A stretch of DNA of 23,377 nt from CAYJPK01 sp964372035 (GTDB lineage: Bacteria > Desulfobacterota > Desulfovibrionia > Desulfovibrionales > Desulfovibrionaceae). The translations under genes were made by a program, and so were the position numbers. This document shows, piece after piece, positions 22,848-23,377 of the stretch (position 1 is the stretch's first letter; every line of letters starts with the position of its first letter). The notes beneath the pieces were generated by a model. The model was not told the DNA's origin and made no database searches. It was given only the letters and a program-made list of their open reading frames with translations. The stretch covers positions 1 to 23,377 of the forward strand of contig CAYJPK010000029.1 in assembly GCA_964372035.1 (NCBI GenBank), written 5' to 3'.

Positions 22848-23377
22848 ATGATATCTCATAAAATGATCGTAAGCATTGCAAATGATTTGCGTTTTAGATT
22901 TCGTATAACACCACCAATTTTAGAAATTGATAAGTTTGTGACACGGTGTGGGGGGCGAGTTGAGCCTAGTAAGAATATGGATTACTTCAATGACCCAATT
23001 ATTTACAAAGCTGGTAGCACTTTTATTTTATATACTCCTGACAGGACAAAGAATCCTGAGCAATTACCTACTGCAAAATATAATTACATGGTAGCCCTTA
23101 GTCTTGGCAAATTATATCTTTATATGGGGTATCATTACAATAAAACCCTGTGGAATAGCTTTGCAAACAATTCACAATTTCGTATTACTGAAAATGGCGA
23201 CAAAATTATCCATGATGCCAATGTTTTTGCTGCGAACCTGCTCTTGCCAGAAGAATACTTTACACAATTACTTGCTACATATACTGGCGAAACTGAAATT
23301 AACTTTGATGGAATGGCAAATGAAGCTAAAGTTACACTAAAGCTAATTAGACAGCGTGGTCAAGAACTTGGTTACCA
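22848..23377 (+). CDS. ImmA/IrrE (M78)-like protein with degenerate metal site, partial
   Basis: The frame runs open from the ATG at 22848 to the right edge (176 codons), preceded by GGAG (22839-22842). It looks like the N-terminal half of an ImmA/IrrE-type M78 protein: a short helical start, a beta strand around 51-63 (IIYKAGSTFILYT), then the zinc-site region, and the strongly conserved FAANLLLPEEYF (127-138), which is the FA..LL.P segment of that family. Where the family has AHELGH, this protein reads ALSLGK (83-88): both histidines and the glutamate are gone. D123 stands where the third ligand Glu is usual (HDANVFAA). It should therefore fold like M78 but not cleave; a binding or decoy role is possible. 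M78 proteins in phages and ICEs cleave XRE-type repressors. Truncated by the window edge. Confidence 0.65.
   Translation, partial: MISHKMIVSIANDLRFRFRITPPILEIDKFVTRCGGRVEPSKNMDYFNDPIIYKAGSTFILYTPDRTKNPEQLPTAKYNYMVALSLGKLYLYMGYHYNKTLWNSFANNSQFRITENGDKIIHDANVFAANLLLPEEYFTQLLATYTGETEINFDGMANEAKVTLKLIRQRGQELGY

Noticed and set aside
23104..23340. Open frame of 78 codons near the right edge
   Set aside because: It overlaps the longer M78-like frame that starts at 22848 with a promoter and Shine-Dalgarno and shows family motifs.

Overview
The window is an AT-rich bacterial chromosome segment (roughly one third G+C by eye) from a Gram-negative organism: an OmpA-type peptidoglycan-binding protein and cleavable signal peptides are present. 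Large Cache/HAMP/PAS chemoreceptors, Cys-bearing PAS domains, a two-domain PPK2 and many Fe-S or redox proteins point to an anaerobic, motile, Desulfovibrio-like deltaproteobacterium with low G+C. That placement is inference from protein style; no rRNA or other marker gene is present. I see no tRNA, rRNA, insertion sequence or CRISPR array.

Layout. 1-1400: a QueG-like double [4Fe-4S] protein (+) converges on a GNAT acetyltransferase (-), which follows a polyphosphate:AMP phosphotransferase (pap, -). 3043-4600: divergent from pap, a nucleosidase and an adenine-type phosphoribosyltransferase (+); the three together could turn MTA/SAH-type nucleosides into adenine, then AMP, then ADP. 4800-7970: a dCache-HAMP-PAS chemoreceptor and an exported nitroreductase-family protein (+), each ended by a hairpin terminator. 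8051-10325: a csoR-type regulator and a P1B metal ATPase (-) in one operon, with a CsoR-like operator next to a -35 box. 10507-14300: a lone enoyl-CoA hydratase/isomerase (+), a 463-base gene-free stretch with two hairpins, and a second chemoreceptor (+). 14372-18927: two c-di-GMP enzymes (-), a GAF-PAS-GGDEF synthase with intact motifs and a PAS-GAF-GGDEF-EAL-PAS-PAS protein with a degenerate GGDEF but complete EAL motifs; a near-perfect sigma-70 promoter drives the latter. 19194-21590: an unrecognised 121-residue protein (-) diverges from a coupled RraA-family / UxaA-family gene pair (+). 21610-22602: an exported vWA-OmpA protein (-). 22848 to the right edge: the start of an ImmA/IrrE (M78)-like protein whose HExxH metal site is destroyed, behind a strong promoter.

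How it fits together: the main themes are environmental sensing (two chemoreceptors, two c-di-GMP enzymes, three of the four sharing a Cys-signature PAS), purine/polyphosphate metabolism, and metal homeostasis. Most of the window looks like ordinary core or lineage-specific chromosome. The best candidates for something new are the degenerate M78-like gene at the right edge, the RraA-UxaA pair without a SAF subunit, the divergent adenine-to-ADP cluster, and the CsoR/ATPase pair whose ligand signatures do not agree. Several starts were moved inward from the longest reading frame because a good Shine-Dalgarno sequence lies inside it (pap, chemoreceptor 1, the GGDEF protein, the 121-residue protein, and vWA-OmpA).
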